Virus record (IMG/VR): IMGVR_UViG_3300044844_000506
Location: 47,613 to 111,612 of that record
DNA from: a virus
Reading direction: 5' to 3' (one strand)
DNA: 64,000 bases
Below are positions 1 through 7,739 of the stretch, one piece after another (within the stretch, counting starts at the first letter, position 1; each line of letters starts with the position of its first letter). Under the pieces are notes generated by a model. The model made no database searches. It had not been told where the DNA came from and saw only the letters and a program-made list of their open reading frames with translations. The position numbers and the translations under genes were made by a program.

Positions 1-83
1 TATTCTGGAGAATAATCGCTTCCAATGTCAAATGATGAAGTATTATATTCAGACAGACTTAATGTGTTAGATGATGTAGTCAT
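1..83 (-). CDS. N-terminal fragment of the next neck/tail gene (position of T4 gp15)
   Basis: An ATG at 83-81 overlaps the stop of the gp14-like gene (ATGA overlap) and opens a frame that runs off the window edge after 27 codons, beginning MTTSSNTLSLSEY. The tight coupling says it belongs to the same operon. In T4 the gene after gp14 is the tail terminator/sheath stabiliser gp15, so that is the positional guess; the visible Ser/Thr-rich peptide does not identify it. Confidence 0.6.
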   Translation of the reverse strand, partial: MTTSSNTLSLSEYNTSSFDIGSDYSPE

Positions 84-598
84 TGTCCTATATCTATGTT
101 GCCTACGGAATCAGGAGTTATCAAGTTTGGTTTATCTACTATTTCTTCGTGACCTCTTAAGAACTTAGCAGTGCAAACATAATGATAAATTCCATAGTTC
201 TCGAATCCATCTTCTTGAACTTCATAAATCTCAAATTTTACTTTTTGAAACTTAGGCTCAATTACATCTCCAGGAATTGGAGGTCTATTTAAGGTCTTAA
301 TGATATATGCTTTATTAAAAGTAAATACCTGTTCAGATTCTAATTCCAAACCAAACTTACTAAGTTTTTCTTCAATTGCTTTAGGGTCATAGTGACCATG
401 AACTAATATAGGAACTTTAGAGATACTTTTTATTCTCTCTTCTAAGTAGACATCACTATAAGTTTTATCCTGATAGTATTTGTAGTATAACATTTCAGAT
501 CCAGATAATTTGATTAACTCATCGTCTACAGAGTTAAACATTTCTATATCAGGATTTTTTAAATCAAATAGATTTAACTTATAAGATCTCTCGGTCAT
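80..598 (-). CDS. gp14: Neck/head-closure protein, gp14-like
   Basis: 172 residues. The pattern matches what I know of T4 gp14: an early GSEMLYYKYY segment, then SKFGLELESEQVFTFN, then a PGDVIEPK turn followed by KFEIYEVQED and a late YVCTAKFLRG segment, in the same order as the T4 protein (YYIPREY, SKFGM..DEMTLSIN, EGDLIYFP, LFEINWVEP, TAKFIYSGEE). T4 gp14 is longer (256 aa), so the N- and C-terminal parts are reduced. The role would be closing the portal after packaging and receiving the tail. It lies 3 nt after the gp13-like gene and overlaps the start of the next gene, consistent with a translationally coupled neck operon. The family call rests on motif order, not on an alignment. Confidence 0.72.
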   Translation of the reverse strand: MTERSYKLNLFDLKNPDIEMFNSVDDELIKLSGSEMLYYKYYQDKTYSDVYLEERIKSISKVPILVHGHYDPKAIEEKLSKFGLELESEQVFTFNKAYIIKTLNRPPIPGDVIEPKFQKVKFEIYEVQEDGFENYGIYHYVCTAKFLRGHEEIVDKPNLITPDSVGNIDIGQ

Positions 599-601
599 TT
601 A

Positions 602-1471
602 TTAACCCCAAGAAATATACGGAGGCTCTTCAATCTCATCTACCAGTTCTCTCTCCAGCTTTTCCATTTCTGCTTGAGCTTGTTGAACTAATTCACCACC
701 GTTCAATTGTGCTCCACCAGCGGGAGAAGGTACTGTTTTATACTTACCTCTGATCTGTCCTAAAGTTTCTCTAGATACTGCCAAGGCATATCTATCAATC
801 CAATTAAGATAAGCAGGGTGAATAGTCTCTGTATTTAATCCTCTGAATATTACAATAACTTCTTCTCCACCATACTGAGGAGAAGGATATAACTGTAGAT
901 ATTTTCCATCTATAACATCCCAAGAGCCATCGTTACCTAATATTCTTCTAGTCATCTCTAAGTGGGATTGAAGCAAGTAAAAGTCTCCCATGCTAAAGTC
1001 TGAGAATAAAAAGTTTTCTTGGAAGTATTTAATGAAGAAATCGAACTCTAGTGTACCAGCTTGAGATTGAACACTAAGAAAGTTCTTTTTATAACCAACA
1101 TATTCTAGGTTATCTAGTATGTACTTAGGTAGTTCGTATAGATTTACCCCATAGACAGATTTAAATGCCATCATCTGGGTATTCCATCTAGGAGCATGAT
1201 AGCTTAATTTAGTAATAGCAGAATGGATAGCTTGTTTAATATTAAAATCAGCTAACTCAACTTTAATTACTGGATGACCTAATCTGCCTAACACATAGTT
1301 CTTAATTCCATTTTCAAAATCTGTAAACTCTGTTGATTCAGCAGCATCTACTTTACCTAACTTATCTCTATCAATTTGAGTGTTAGGTATAGTATCTGTA
1401 ACTAGATTTCCAGGAGATTTGCCGAAGCTATTTCCATATCCAGTTAATTCAGGTCTAATTGCTTCTGTCAT
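602..1471 (-). CDS. gp13: Neck protein, gp13-like
   Basis: 289 residues, close to T4 gp13 (309). The most diagnostic part is the segment WIDRYALAVSRETLGQIRGK near residue 225-245, which fits the conserved end of gp13-type connector proteins, where a Trp-rich helix is followed by LGxIRGKY. The preceding part has mixed alpha/beta composition with many aromatic residues. The C-terminus (residues about 260-285) is a Glu/Gln-rich helix. It would bind under the portal and, with the gp14-like protein downstream, form the neck. The gene follows a 41-codon ORF closely and precedes gp14 by 3 nt. Confidence 0.75.
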   Translation of the reverse strand: MTEAIRPELTGYGNSFGKSPGNLVTDTIPNTQIDRDKLGKVDAAESTEFTDFENGIKNYVLGRLGHPVIKVELADFNIKQAIHSAITKLSYHAPRWNTQMMAFKSVYGVNLYELPKYILDNLEYVGYKKNFLSVQSQAGTLEFDFFIKYFQENFLFSDFSMGDFYLLQSHLEMTRRILGNDGSWDVIDGKYLQLYPSPQYGGEEVIVIFRGLNTETIHPAYLNWIDRYALAVSRETLGQIRGKYKTVPSPAGGAQLNGGELVQQAQAEMEKLERELVDEIEEPPYISWG

Positions 1472-1474
1472 ACT

Positions 1475-1600
1475 TTACCCTTTACTAGCTAAATAAGCTC
1501 TCAATGCCTTCTTAAATTTTTTACCAGCAACTATATTCCTAGGTCTTTCCTCAAGAAGAAGTCGTTCGATTAATAATTTTAATCTAACTTTATAATTCAT
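1475..1600 (-). CDS. 41-aa basic protein with capsid-targeting-like start
   Basis: Small ORF starting MNYKVRLKLLIERLLLEERP and ending KKFKKALRAYLASKG. Its ATG overlaps the stop of the preceding 48-aa ORF (ATGA) and its stop lies 3 nt before the gp13 start, so it is embedded in a coupled chain. The LLIE/LLLEE segment at residues 9-18 is the same kind of hydrophobic-plus-Glu motif seen at the start of several head-module proteins here, and the remainder is strongly basic. Possible small internal head peptide; function unknown. Confidence 0.55.
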   Translation of the reverse strand: MNYKVRLKLLIERLLLEERPRNIVAGKKFKKALRAYLASKG

Positions 1601-1743
1601 TTCTTTTTAGTCTTTTTAATTTCTGCTTTAACTTCTTCTACTACAGGTTCTGGCTGTACTTTTGGCTCTTCTTTAGCAGCTATTTGAGCAGCCTTTTGAG
1701 CAGCTTTAATTCTGTTTCTTTCTTGTAGTCGTAGGTGCATCAT
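1597..1743 (-). CDS. 48-aa Lys/Ala/Glu/Pro-rich protein, unknown
   Basis: ORF starting with two adjacent ATG codons (MMHLRLQERNRIK) and continuing with KAAQKAAQIAAK, then a Pro/Glu stretch and a Lys-rich end. It overlaps the 3' end of the 63-aa gene by 38 nt in another frame, and its stop overlaps the next start. Composition resembles histone-H1-like or DNA-binding tails. Coding potential is supported by the overlap chain and by filling an otherwise empty gap; there is no family assignment. Confidence 0.45.
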   Translation of the reverse strand: MMHLRLQERNRIKAAQKAAQIAAKEEPKVQPEPVVEEVKAEIKKTKKK

Positions 1744-1897
1744 GTTTCTCGGGTTCATTGTTGTCCTCCATTAAAATTAAATTAGGAAAATTTAATAATT
1801 CATTTGACTCAAGTACTTGATTAGGGAAAACCTCAATTACTTGATTATTAACTGCGATTAAAAAAGGAAATCGGCATTTTGATTTGTACAAAAACAT
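1706..1897 (-). CDS. 63-aa protein downstream of major capsid gene, unknown
   Basis: Starts MFLYKSKCRFPFLIAVNNQV, with a compact beta-strand-like N-terminal half and a charged, flexible C-terminus. It is the first gene after the gp23 terminator and leads the neck-gene chain. A small protein at this position could be a capsid decoration or neck accessory protein, but nothing in the sequence proves it. An exact TATAAATA octamer ends one base before the ATG, so if that is a T4-type late promoter the transcript would start inside the ORF; the true start could then lie downstream. Confidence 0.55.
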   Translation of the reverse strand: MFLYKSKCRFPFLIAVNNQVIEVFPNQVLESNELLNFPNLILMEDNNEPEKHDAPTTTRKKQN

Positions 1898-1898
1898 C

Positions 1899-1906
1899 TA
1901 TTTATA
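1899..1906 (-). promoter_or_regulatory. T4-type late promoter octamer candidate (TATAAATA)
   Basis: Exact match on the minus strand to the T4 late-promoter -10 octamer, lying between the gp23 terminator and the 63-aa gene/neck operon. That is the right place to restart transcription for the neck genes. Its distance to the ATG is only one base, which is unusual. Confidence 0.45.
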
Positions 1907-1921
1907 TATAGCCTATAAAAT

Positions 1922-1959
1922 AAGGATGGGCAGCTTTTTTTATTTAGCTGCCCATCCTT
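1922..1959 (-). terminator. Rho-independent terminator after major capsid gene
   Basis: Perfect 14-bp inverted repeat (left arm AAGGATGGGCAGCT at 1922-1935, right arm 1946-1959) with a 10-nt A/T loop, 21 nt after the gp23 stop. U-rich sequence follows on the minus strand (TATTTTATA) and a short T run on the plus strand. A strong terminator behind the capsid gene is also typical of T4. Confidence 0.85.
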
Positions 1960-1980
1960 TTAAGTTACCCTACTTAGTTA

Positions 1981-3516
1981 TTAGACTAAGTTACCAATTG
2001 TCTTTCTGAAAGGCTGGTAGAGGTAGTTGCTGCTGGGACCGATGATTCTAAGAATTCTATAGAACTTAGCTTCGGGAGCGATTGCTAACATACCGTAACG
2101 AGTCATGATACCCTTACGAGGTTGGAATGTAGCAGGATCAACTACTGTGGGGAGGTTCTCAATTGGGATGTAAGGAGCGTAAACGAATCCTGTATCCATT
2201 GGACCAGAACCCTTATAACCCATGAGGATTTCGTCTTCGGGCCAGAGTGGGTCGATGTAAAGATCGAACTTACCACCGAGCTTGCCCTTGAACTGAATCT
2301 GAGTACCCATGTTTGATGGACCTTCAACCTTGGAACCACCATTACCACCCATACCACCACCGAGTTGAGCGGCAGTTTCGAGCATTGCACCAATGAGTGG
2401 TGAGGTAACAATCCAAGTACCAGGACCACGATGAGTGGTCTTGAAGATGTCCTGTGACATGAGATTTAATGTTGCCCACATATTCGACCAAACATGACCG
2501 ATGTGTTGTGGGCTAAAAGGTATTGCTGAAGATGTGAAGTCAATTACCCATACGTTCGTACCTGCACCTGAGGGGTTAGTTACACCAGTGATACCACCAG
2601 TGGTATTGTTGTAATCCCACATGAACTTAGCAGGATTGAAGGTATCTGCACCACCAGTGTTGCCGATTGACTGGCTATTAGCTAAGTCTAGTGCATTTCT
2701 GTACCAACCACCTAAGCCGTTAGCAATGTTGCTATCGTAAGCAATACCACGGAGGTTTTCGAGAAGCTCACGGTCGATTTCGAGACGGAGTTCGTTACCC
2801 ATGAGTTCAGTGAGTTCCTGTTCAAGATCAAGGTTGTGATAAGCCTTGAGATCCTGTGAAGCCTCAATTGTCCAGAGGGTACGCATCTTACGGGTACGAG
2901 CAACAACTGGCTGCTGTTCGATTGTAAGGTTTACTTCTGGAATAGCTGAACCTGAGAGGAATTCACCTGCTGAAATGCTGAAACCATGAGTTCTATCTGT
3001 TAGAGGCCAAGCAGCAATCTTACCACCGAATGTGGTCGAGGCTGAACCTCTTGTAGCACCATAAATAGTGCTCAATTGAACGTCATCATCACCATCGGCA
3101 CTATTAGCACCTACTGGGTTAGTTGTTAAACCACCGTAGGTTAACTGGTACTTGCTATAGACACCTTCTCTTGCTACACCGTATTGACGGCCAGAGCCAA
3201 GGTAGAATACCTGACCAACTGGACCCTGCATGGGCTGCTGAGAAACTATTGCGTTTGCAATTAGCTGAGGGTAAACTCTACGGATTAGAGGGAATGCAAA
3301 CTTCTGGAAGGTTCCAATTGAACCTGTTGAAGTTGCACCTTCAAAACCTGCTACGTTAGTTTCATCAATTCTCTTTGACTTCTCAAGAAGAATTGCCTTT
3401 GCTTGGTTCTCATAAAGAGTAGCTACGACTTTGCGAGTGTAAGAGTCATCAATGCCTTTTAATGCGGCACCCCACTTACCTACAAGGTCTTCGCCATTTT
3501 CAATTAATTCGCTCAT
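1981..3516 (-). CDS. gp23: Major capsid protein, gp23-like
   Basis: 511 residues, about T4 gp23 size (521). The N-terminal part (QKFAFPLIRRVYPQLIAN near residue 70-90, then QQPMQGPVGQVFYL) is typical of the T4-family capsid protein, as is the RKMRTLWTIEASQDLKAYH segment near 210-230. The first 45-60 residues look like a propeptide: candidate gp21 cuts are ILLE45 and GFE59-G60, the latter close to the T4 position (65). The gene is flanked by the scaffold gene 11 nt upstream and a strong terminator downstream. Synonymous codons look more G/C-biased here than in neighbours, as expected for a very highly expressed gene. Confidence 0.95.
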   Translation of the reverse strand: MSELIENGEDLVGKWGAALKGIDDSYTRKVVATLYENQAKAILLEKSKRIDETNVAGFEGATSTGSIGTFQKFAFPLIRRVYPQLIANAIVSQQPMQGPVGQVFYLGSGRQYGVAREGVYSKYQLTYGGLTTNPVGANSADGDDDVQLSTIYGATRGSASTTFGGKIAAWPLTDRTHGFSISAGEFLSGSAIPEVNLTIEQQPVVARTRKMRTLWTIEASQDLKAYHNLDLEQELTELMGNELRLEIDRELLENLRGIAYDSNIANGLGGWYRNALDLANSQSIGNTGGADTFNPAKFMWDYNNTTGGITGVTNPSGAGTNVWVIDFTSSAIPFSPQHIGHVWSNMWATLNLMSQDIFKTTHRGPGTWIVTSPLIGAMLETAAQLGGGMGGNGGSKVEGPSNMGTQIQFKGKLGGKFDLYIDPLWPEDEILMGYKGSGPMDTGFVYAPYIPIENLPTVVDPATFQPRKGIMTRYGMLAIAPEAKFYRILRIIGPSSNYLYQPFRKTIGNLV

Positions 3517-3527
3517 AATTTTTTATC

Positions 3528-4154
3528 CTATTTATTAGGCATCAATGCCATTACATTCTCGTTGAGGAATGGATTAGAACGATCTAATCCGAATTGTTCA
3601 TCCTTAATTTGTTCCTCTGCAAGAATTAAGGCTTTTTCACTGGACTTAAACGGTCTTCGTGTATCGAGAAGTTCCTCAACTTGCTCAGTTAAAGGAACTA
3701 ATTGTTCTTCTAAAGTTGAGGCAGTCTTCTTGTACTTACCTGCTAACTTTCTGTACTTTTCTAATTCTGGAACTAAATTATTTAATTGTTCAATTAAAAT
3801 CTGATTTTCTTCAATGAGAGAATCTATCTGCTCATTTACTTCAGCTTCAGCTTCTAACTCTTGGTCATCTAATTCAATAGAATCTTCTAATCCTAATAAA
3901 GACTTAAGTTTACGGAATTGAGCAGCATCTCTGTGGAGATCACTTTCGTCCTCTAATTCCTTCTCAGCTTGTTCTTTTAATAGGTCTATGTTGCCTCTAA
4001 TAAAAGCTACTGTTTTAGCTTCTAATAGTTTTACTCTTTGTGTTACTTCCTCATTAATAAAACCTGAAATGAGGGTAGCTATTTCGTCTAAGCTATCCTC
4101 ACTTAAATTATCGGGAAGAAGATCACTTAATTTATCTAATTTATTTGCGTTCAT
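3528..4154 (-). CDS. gp22: Prohead core scaffold, gp22-like
   Basis: 208 residues, strongly acidic and almost entirely helical or coiled coil, with heptad-like runs around residues 105-165. The segment TQRVKLLEAKTVAFIRGN near 38-55 resembles the gp22 core helix and contains an LLE-A site suitable for gp21. It sits directly before gp23 as in T4 and is shorter than T4 gp22 (269). Expected role: forms the prohead core and is degraded by the protease before packaging. A late-promoter-like octamer (AATAAATA) and an AGG ribosome site precede the start. Confidence 0.85.
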   Translation of the reverse strand: MNANKLDKLSDLLPDNLSEDSLDEIATLISGFINEEVTQRVKLLEAKTVAFIRGNIDLLKEQAEKELEDESDLHRDAAQFRKLKSLLGLEDSIELDDQELEAEAEVNEQIDSLIEENQILIEQLNNLVPELEKYRKLAGKYKKTASTLEEQLVPLTEQVEELLDTRRPFKSSEKALILAEEQIKDEQFGLDRSNPFLNENVMALMPNK

Positions 4155-4168
4155 AGTTTACCTATCTG

Positions 4169-4176
4169 TATTTATT
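4169..4176 (-). promoter_or_regulatory. Late-promoter-like octamer before scaffold/capsid genes
   Basis: Minus-strand AATAAATA, 7 of 8 bases of the T4 late octamer TATAAATA, 14 nt before the scaffold ATG, with an AGG ribosome site (TAGGTAAACTATG) between. It lies in the 60-nt gap after the sigma-factor gene, a suitable place to boost gp22-gp23 transcription late. Confidence 0.4.
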
Positions 4177-4214
4177 CTAGCTAACTTTATTTAAAGATTT
4201 TTTTTATTTTTTGT

Positions 4215-5237
4215 TTAAGAGTCTTCAAATTCACTAAGATGACCTCTTAACTGTTGTAAACTTCGATGTAACGATTGCCTAACTGTATCAGGATTACTAT
4301 TTAAAACTTTTGCTATTTGTATTGTATCATACCCTTTTAAATAATATAATTTAACTATGTTTTGTTGTGTTGGATTTAGTCTTGAGATAGCTTTACCCAA
4401 TTTAGCTCTAACTTCTGATCCAGCTATTCCAGAAGATGGATCTTCATATTCTTTAGGTCCAGAAATAGTAGATCCAAATTCTTTTTCAGTACCTGCTATA
4501 GGAGCATTTAATGAGCCTCCCTCTTTAGATCTAGCTCTTTTTTCTTGTGTATGATATCGTAAAGCATCTCCTACTCTAGCGTTTATAATTTTAGATAAAA
4601 ATCTAGGAAAAGATTCAACATTAAAATCTAGTTTTTCTAAATTTTGAAACCCTTCTTCAAATGCTTGTTGAACTATATCTTCAGCAGATACCTTTGATTG
4701 AAGACTACCTAACCTACTTCTAGCAAATGCAATTAACTTTTTACTATGTTTATTAAATAGTTTATTAGTTGAATCTTCATCGCCTAAGCTGTGAGCCTGA
4801 AGTAATTCATGATCTTCTTTGTCATGAGGAACATTTCTTTGTGCCGCTTTAGCAGCTTCTTTATCAGCTATTGCTTTTTTAACTACCTTTTCTGGAATGT
4901 CTTCAGATGGTGTTTCTGATTTAGGTTTTACTTTTTTAGGTGGAAGTTCTAATGGTACTTTCCAGTAGTCATCACTTTTATCTTTTTGATCTTCTGATTT
5001 CGGCTCTTTTTGTTCTGGCTTCTTAATTACTGGGGTAGCTGTAGGTTTTTCAACTTTAGGAGTAACTTTAGGTTCTTTAGTCTTTGGAGTAGGTTTTTTA
5101 GAAACAATCTTAGGTTTTTCTTTTTTAGGTAGAGGTTCTATTGGTTCTTCAATATCTTCTCCCTCATCTTCTTCAAGAAGAAACTCTTGAATTAAATGAA
5201 TTGAATTTTCGTCTAAGATATTTTTAAAACTAATCAT
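4215..5237 (-). CDS. ECF-type sigma factor with capsid-targeting-like N-terminus
   Basis: 340 residues in three parts. Residues 1-23 form a hydrophobic segment ending in EFLLEE, like the gp21-cut leader of T4 internal proteins. Residues 24-140 are a Pro/Lys/Glu-rich linker. Residues about 145-335 are a sigma-70-family pair: region 2 (SAEDIVQQAFEEGFQNLEKL, then FPRFLSKIINARVGDALR) and region 4 (AISRLNPTQQNIVKLYYLKG, then QIAKVLNSNPDTVRQSLHRS, a helix-turn-helix). Unlike T4 late sigma gp55, it keeps region 4, so it could read a -35 element. It is wedged between protease and scaffold genes, starting one base after the protease stop. Either it is a late sigma factor encoded here, or it is packaged and injected; the leader and location favour packaging, which is inference. 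Confidence 0.85.
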   Translation of the reverse strand: MISFKNILDENSIHLIQEFLLEEDEGEDIEEPIEPLPKKEKPKIVSKKPTPKTKEPKVTPKVEKPTATPVIKKPEQKEPKSEDQKDKSDDYWKVPLELPPKKVKPKSETPSEDIPEKVVKKAIADKEAAKAAQRNVPHDKEDHELLQAHSLGDEDSTNKLFNKHSKKLIAFARSRLGSLQSKVSAEDIVQQAFEEGFQNLEKLDFNVESFPRFLSKIINARVGDALRYHTQEKRARSKEGGSLNAPIAGTEKEFGSTISGPKEYEDPSSGIAGSEVRAKLGKAISRLNPTQQNIVKLYYLKGYDTIQIAKVLNSNPDTVRQSLHRSLQQLRGHLSEFEDS

Positions 5238-5238
5238 A

Positions 5239-6405
5239 CTAACAATTCCACTTTCTTAAAGCCTTGTTAATTCTGCTGTTAGGATCATTGGCTGTTTTTG
5301 ATGAGGTACGACTTCTTTTCATTCCACCCATACGAGCGCAGAATGATTTACGTCTCTTAGCAGATTTGCTGCCCTTTTTTAATTTAGATGGATCTGTAGT
5401 TACAGCAGTCTTTAATTTAGAACCAGGATTAGCTCTGCGGTATGCTTCAACTCCTTTTTGAGTTAAACCACCAGCTCTGCTTTTATGTACACCCATTTTC
5501 ATTTTGGGCATTACACCTTTACCTTCTACTAAAATGTTTTTTATGAGTTTGGTATAGGCTTCTACTAAATCTGCTTTAGATTTAACATCCATTACACATC
5601 TTTCAAATTTTTTAGGATCTCTTCCTTTACCAAGAGAAGCATTACACACTGCCCAAGGGTTTACTTTAGATGTGCGTTTAGCTTCATTAACAGGTTTACT
5701 AGGAACACAATTAGGTACTTTTCTCTTACCCTTCATCTTCATACCTACTTGCTGATATCCTTTCCAGCAAGGATCTTTCTTTTCAAAGATTTTAGAGATT
5801 CTATCATCCTTAACTGTATTTAATCTGGATTCAAGTAAGTTTAGTAATACCTTATTATTTAATGCAGCCTTTTTTGTTTTTTCTAGTAACACAGACTCAT
5901 TTACTTGAGATGGATGAGCACCTCTTGTTGAAGGATCCGCAACTAAATCAAATGTTACCGCACGGAAATCTTCATTAACTTCAAATTTGCCTGGAGAATC
6001 TTGACATGGCTTTAATGATCCAAGACCTCTACTGGAAACACCAATTCGTACTCCGTCCTTAATTAACTGTTGAGCTACTTTACCAGCAGGAGTATTTAAT
6101 AGTTGAGATTCCCCTATTAAAACATCTCCTTGCCAGTATAGCTTAGTTACCATGTGTGATGCGTTAGTTAATTTAACTGTTGGACTATCTGGGTGATCTA
6201 ATTCACCTAAAAGTCTATTTTCAGTTACTAATGGCATTAATCTGGTAACTTCTCTTTCTAAAATTGGTTTTGGGTAGCGTCTGTTATTCTTATTGAATTC
6301 TCCAGCACGACCAAAGATACCTCTAATCTTAATAGTACCAGACTCTGTAGACTCTGATATTACTTGAACTGGATCTAATCTAAAGTAATCAATAAGTAAT
6401 TCCAT
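5239..6405 (-). CDS. gp21: Prohead core protease, gp21-like, with basic C-terminal extension
   Basis: 388 residues, much longer than T4 gp21 (212). Residues 1-180 are the protease: GIFGRAGEFNKNNRRYP at 29-45, GELDHPDSP with likely catalytic His71, and GVSSRG with catalytic Ser at 124 or 125. After about residue 170 come three candidate self-cut sites (VNE170-S, NLLE192-S, ILVE294-G) separating small Cys- and Lys-rich modules: KKDPCWKGYQQVGMKM at 209-224, NPWAVCNASLGK at 249-260, and a terminal RRKSFCARMGGMK at 351-363. Such short modules recur in phage virion proteins to my knowledge, but I cannot name their role. The enzyme would mature the prohead; the tail part probably stays inside the capsid as a basic protein. 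Confidence 0.9.
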   Translation of the reverse strand: MELLIDYFRLDPVQVISESTESGTIKIRGIFGRAGEFNKNNRRYPKPILEREVTRLMPLVTENRLLGELDHPDSPTVKLTNASHMVTKLYWQGDVLIGESQLLNTPAGKVAQQLIKDGVRIGVSSRGLGSLKPCQDSPGKFEVNEDFRAVTFDLVADPSTRGAHPSQVNESVLLEKTKKAALNNKVLLNLLESRLNTVKDDRISKIFEKKDPCWKGYQQVGMKMKGKRKVPNCVPSKPVNEAKRTSKVNPWAVCNASLGKGRDPKKFERCVMDVKSKADLVEAYTKLIKNILVEGKGVMPKMKMGVHKSRAGGLTQKGVEAYRRANPGSKLKTAVTTDPSKLKKGSKSAKRRKSFCARMGGMKRSRTSSKTANDPNSRINKALRKWNC

Positions 6406-6433
6406 TTTTTATCCTTTATATTTCTTATTAAAA

Positions 6434-6676
6434 TTATGCACCATAAAATGGTCTGCGTCTAATTGTAGCTCCAGTCGGACCTTTTTTTGGATTTCCTTCT
6501 ATAAATTTCTGAAATGCAGAAGGCTTTGGAGATTGTGGTTTTTTAGGTTTATCTCCTTTTTTATGATGTGGTAATGATGCAAATTCTCCTTTACCAGATC
6601 TAGGATCGTCTGAAGGATAATTAGCTTCAGCTAAAAGTAAATCATAAATATAGTCAAAATAATTTATTTTATTCAT
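6434..6676 (-). CDS. 80-aa basic candidate internal head protein
   Basis: Starts MNKINYFDYIYDLLLAEANY: an amphipathic helix ending in LAE17-A, nearly identical in logic to the T4 internal-protein leader (FIAE-A). The remainder is Pro/Lys/Gly-rich (HHKKGDKPKKPQSPKP) with a second possible site FIE60-G and a basic end (TIRRRPFYGA). It sits directly upstream of the protease gene. No enzyme motif. Most likely a packaged DNA-binding peptide, by position and composition only. Confidence 0.7.
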   Translation of the reverse strand: MNKINYFDYIYDLLLAEANYPSDDPRSGKGEFASLPHHKKGDKPKKPQSPKPSAFQKFIEGNPKKGPTGATIRRRPFYGA

Positions 6677-6705
6677 AGGTTAACTTTCCCAAAGTAATTC
6701 TATAA

Positions 6706-7737
6706 TTATTCCTCCCAAGATTCTTCTTTATCTTTCTTGGCTCTCTCTCTTTCCATTTCTGATTGATAAGCCGCAGTAAGTTCAGCAGATTTCCCACCTT
6801 TAGCCTTAGCAGCAGCCGCTATTTCTTTAGATCGTAAATCTTGTAAAGCACGCTTTTTACGATCTCTTTCTGCTTGTTTTATAGCAGCGACGCCAGTTTT
6901 CTTGGGTTTTACTTTAGAAGAAACTACTTTACCATGTTTGTCTATTTCAATTGGAGTCATTCCACCTGATGCACTTAGTTTATGACCTAACTGCTTTTCA
7001 GCAGACGATAGTCTCTTTCTTCTTGATTCCAATGCCTTCTTTCGTCTACTTAATCTTGTTTCAGCCTCTTTTTCCATTTTAGGAAACTCTGAGGGACTGG
7101 CTTCTCTATAAGCCTGTCTAGCTTTTTTAAGTTCTTGTGCTTTTGCAGCTAAATCACCTTTAGCTCTAGCTGTTCCAGCACCTTTTTCTCCAGGTTTTAA
7201 TAACTTATCTTCTGTAGCTTCCTTATGTGCTTTTAATGCATCTCTTAATCTTTGTCTTGTTTTTTCAGATGCAGAAGAATATGCGTCTATTCTAGCTTTT
7301 CTACCTGCTGCTACTGCCTCTCGTCTCTTACGTCTTAATGATCCCTTCTTAGCTTTAGGATCAGAAGCTAATTTTGTTTTAGCTTCTTCTGCCTTAGATT
7401 TTTTAGACTGGTATTCCTCTCGTTTTTTTCTAATTGCTCTTAATTTAGCTTGCTCTCTTGATAGTTTTCTTTCGTGACCAGATACTCTTCTAGTAGATAG
7501 TCTAAGACCTTTTTCTACTTCTGACTCATAGGTATCCTCTGTTTGTCTTGGTTTTTTATATGATTGTTCACTTTCTTTTTGAGATAGAGGTTTATCTTTT
7601 TTTAAAGCCTCTGCTGCTTTTATATTATGTTTACGTCTTTCTGATCTTACTCCAAACTGTTTTTCTTTAATTGCATCTATCTCTTTTTGACTAAGTTCTA
7701 AAAGTAAAGAAGCAATGCTATTATATGTATTGTTCAT
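6706..7737 (-). CDS. 343-aa very basic coiled-coil candidate internal head protein
   Basis: Begins MNNTYNSIASLLLELSQKE, a leader with LLLE14. The rest is one long Lys/Arg/Ala/Glu helix (for example HERKLSREQAKLRAIRKKRE and RLSRRKKALESRRKRLSSAE) with no catalytic motif and no hydrophobic core, resembling DNA-compacting or histone-like proteins. The leader closely matches an internal segment (MNETYVQIAHLLVE) of the protein at 8135-9013, so the two share a duplicated signal. Spacing to neighbours is tight (3 nt upstream). Confidence 0.75.
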   Translation of the reverse strand: MNNTYNSIASLLLELSQKEIDAIKEKQFGVRSERRKHNIKAAEALKKDKPLSQKESEQSYKKPRQTEDTYESEVEKGLRLSTRRVSGHERKLSREQAKLRAIRKKREEYQSKKSKAEEAKTKLASDPKAKKGSLRRKRREAVAAGRKARIDAYSSASEKTRQRLRDALKAHKEATEDKLLKPGEKGAGTARAKGDLAAKAQELKKARQAYREASPSEFPKMEKEAETRLSRRKKALESRRKRLSSAEKQLGHKLSASGGMTPIEIDKHGKVVSSKVKPKKTGVAAIKQAERDRKKRALQDLRSKEIAAAAKAKGGKSAELTAAYQSEMERERAKKDKEESWEE

Positions 7738-7739
7738 GT

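Noticed and set aside
2142-3359. Several ORFs of 64-95 codons on both strands inside the major capsid gene
   Set aside because: They lie wholly inside gp23, have biased composition typical of shadow frames and no ribosome sites.
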